5,729 nt of DNA. Origin: Chloroflexota bacterium. GTDB lineage: Bacteria; Chloroflexota; Anaerolineae; Anaerolineales; Villigracilaceae. Numbering within the stretch: position 1 is the stretch's first letter; every line of letters begins with the position of its first letter. Under the pieces are notes generated by a model. The model did no database searches, was not told the DNA's origin, and saw only the letters and a list, made by a program, of their open reading frames with translations. The position numbers and the translations under genes were made by a program. The DNA is taken from positions 1 through 5,729 of the forward strand of contig JAKAMM010000128.1 in assembly GCA_021812905.1 (NCBI GenBank), written 5' to 3'. Positions 5,666-5,729 of the stretch are shown in pieces.

Positions 5666-5729
5666 ATGCCAGTAGATGTTTCCATGATCGCCCTTGGAAT
5701 GGTTGAGACCAAAGGATTGGTCGGCGCGA
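5666..5729 (+). CDS. eutM: BMC-H microcompartment shell protein, EutM/PduA type (3'-truncated)
   Basis: Only the first 21 codons and one base are visible: MPVDVSMIALGMVETKGLVG, then Ala. ALGMVETKGLVGA is the diagnostic N-terminal strand and turn of single-domain BMC shell proteins (about 90-100 aa), which form the hexameric tiles of the compartment; PduA and EutM begin with nearly the same EALGM(V/I)ET(K/R)GL motif. The short extension before the motif is common in this family. The start is supported by AAAGGAG 9 nt upstream. It follows eutE after a 193-bp non-coding gap holding a palindromic repeat and a possible leader. EutM, EutK or PduA-like paralogue cannot be separated from 21 residues; the symbol rests on the eut context. 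Confidence 0.88.
   Translation, partial: MPVDVSMIALGMVETKGLVGA

Overview
The window is one co-directional segment of an ethanolamine-utilisation (eut) bacterial-microcompartment locus, all on the + strand. In order it holds the C-terminal half of eutA (lyase reactivase), complete eutB and eutC (the two subunits of adenosylcobalamin-dependent ethanolamine ammonia-lyase), complete eutL (tandem-domain shell trimer), a complete acylating acetaldehyde dehydrogenase in the eutE role, and the first 21 codons of a hexameric BMC shell protein (EutM/PduA type). The window cuts both end genes.

Layout: eutA ends at 743. A 127-bp spacer follows, mostly filled by an imperfect palindromic repeat (753-852). 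eutB, eutC and eutL are tightly packed (11 and 9 nt gaps), and the Shine-Dalgarno (SD) sequences of eutC and eutL overlap the preceding stop codons. A second, shorter copy of the same palindromic repeat (3870-3944) separates eutL from eutE. A different palindromic repeat (about 5478-5565), followed by a possibly structured leader with a TTGACA box, fills the 193-bp gap between eutE and the shell gene. The three palindromes divide the cluster into eutA | eutBCL | eutE | shell gene.

How the genes work together: EutBC deaminates ethanolamine to acetaldehyde and ammonia. EutA exchanges inactivated cobalamin on the lyase at the cost of ATP. The aldehyde dehydrogenase converts acetaldehyde, CoA and NAD+ to acetyl-CoA. 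EutL and the BMC-H protein belong to the shell that confines acetaldehyde. EutC carries a predicted N-terminal encapsulation helix. The aldehyde dehydrogenase carries an equivalent helix at its C-terminus, unlike the E. coli/Salmonella EutE layout; this is the most interesting protein-level point.

Organism: moderate GC, strong AAGGAG SD sites, and dispersed palindromes of the GTCATTGCGAG...GATTGCTTC and GTCCTGAGCG...GTCGAAGGAC types. From memory, such repeats are abundant in Chloroflexota (Anaerolineae and relatives) but also occur in other phyla, so Chloroflexota is a tentative suggestion. I see no tRNA, rRNA, CRISPR array, IS element or clear intrinsic terminator. The pathway itself is well known; the unusual parts are the placement of the targeting helix, the AdhE-like dehydrogenase and the repeat-punctuated operon.
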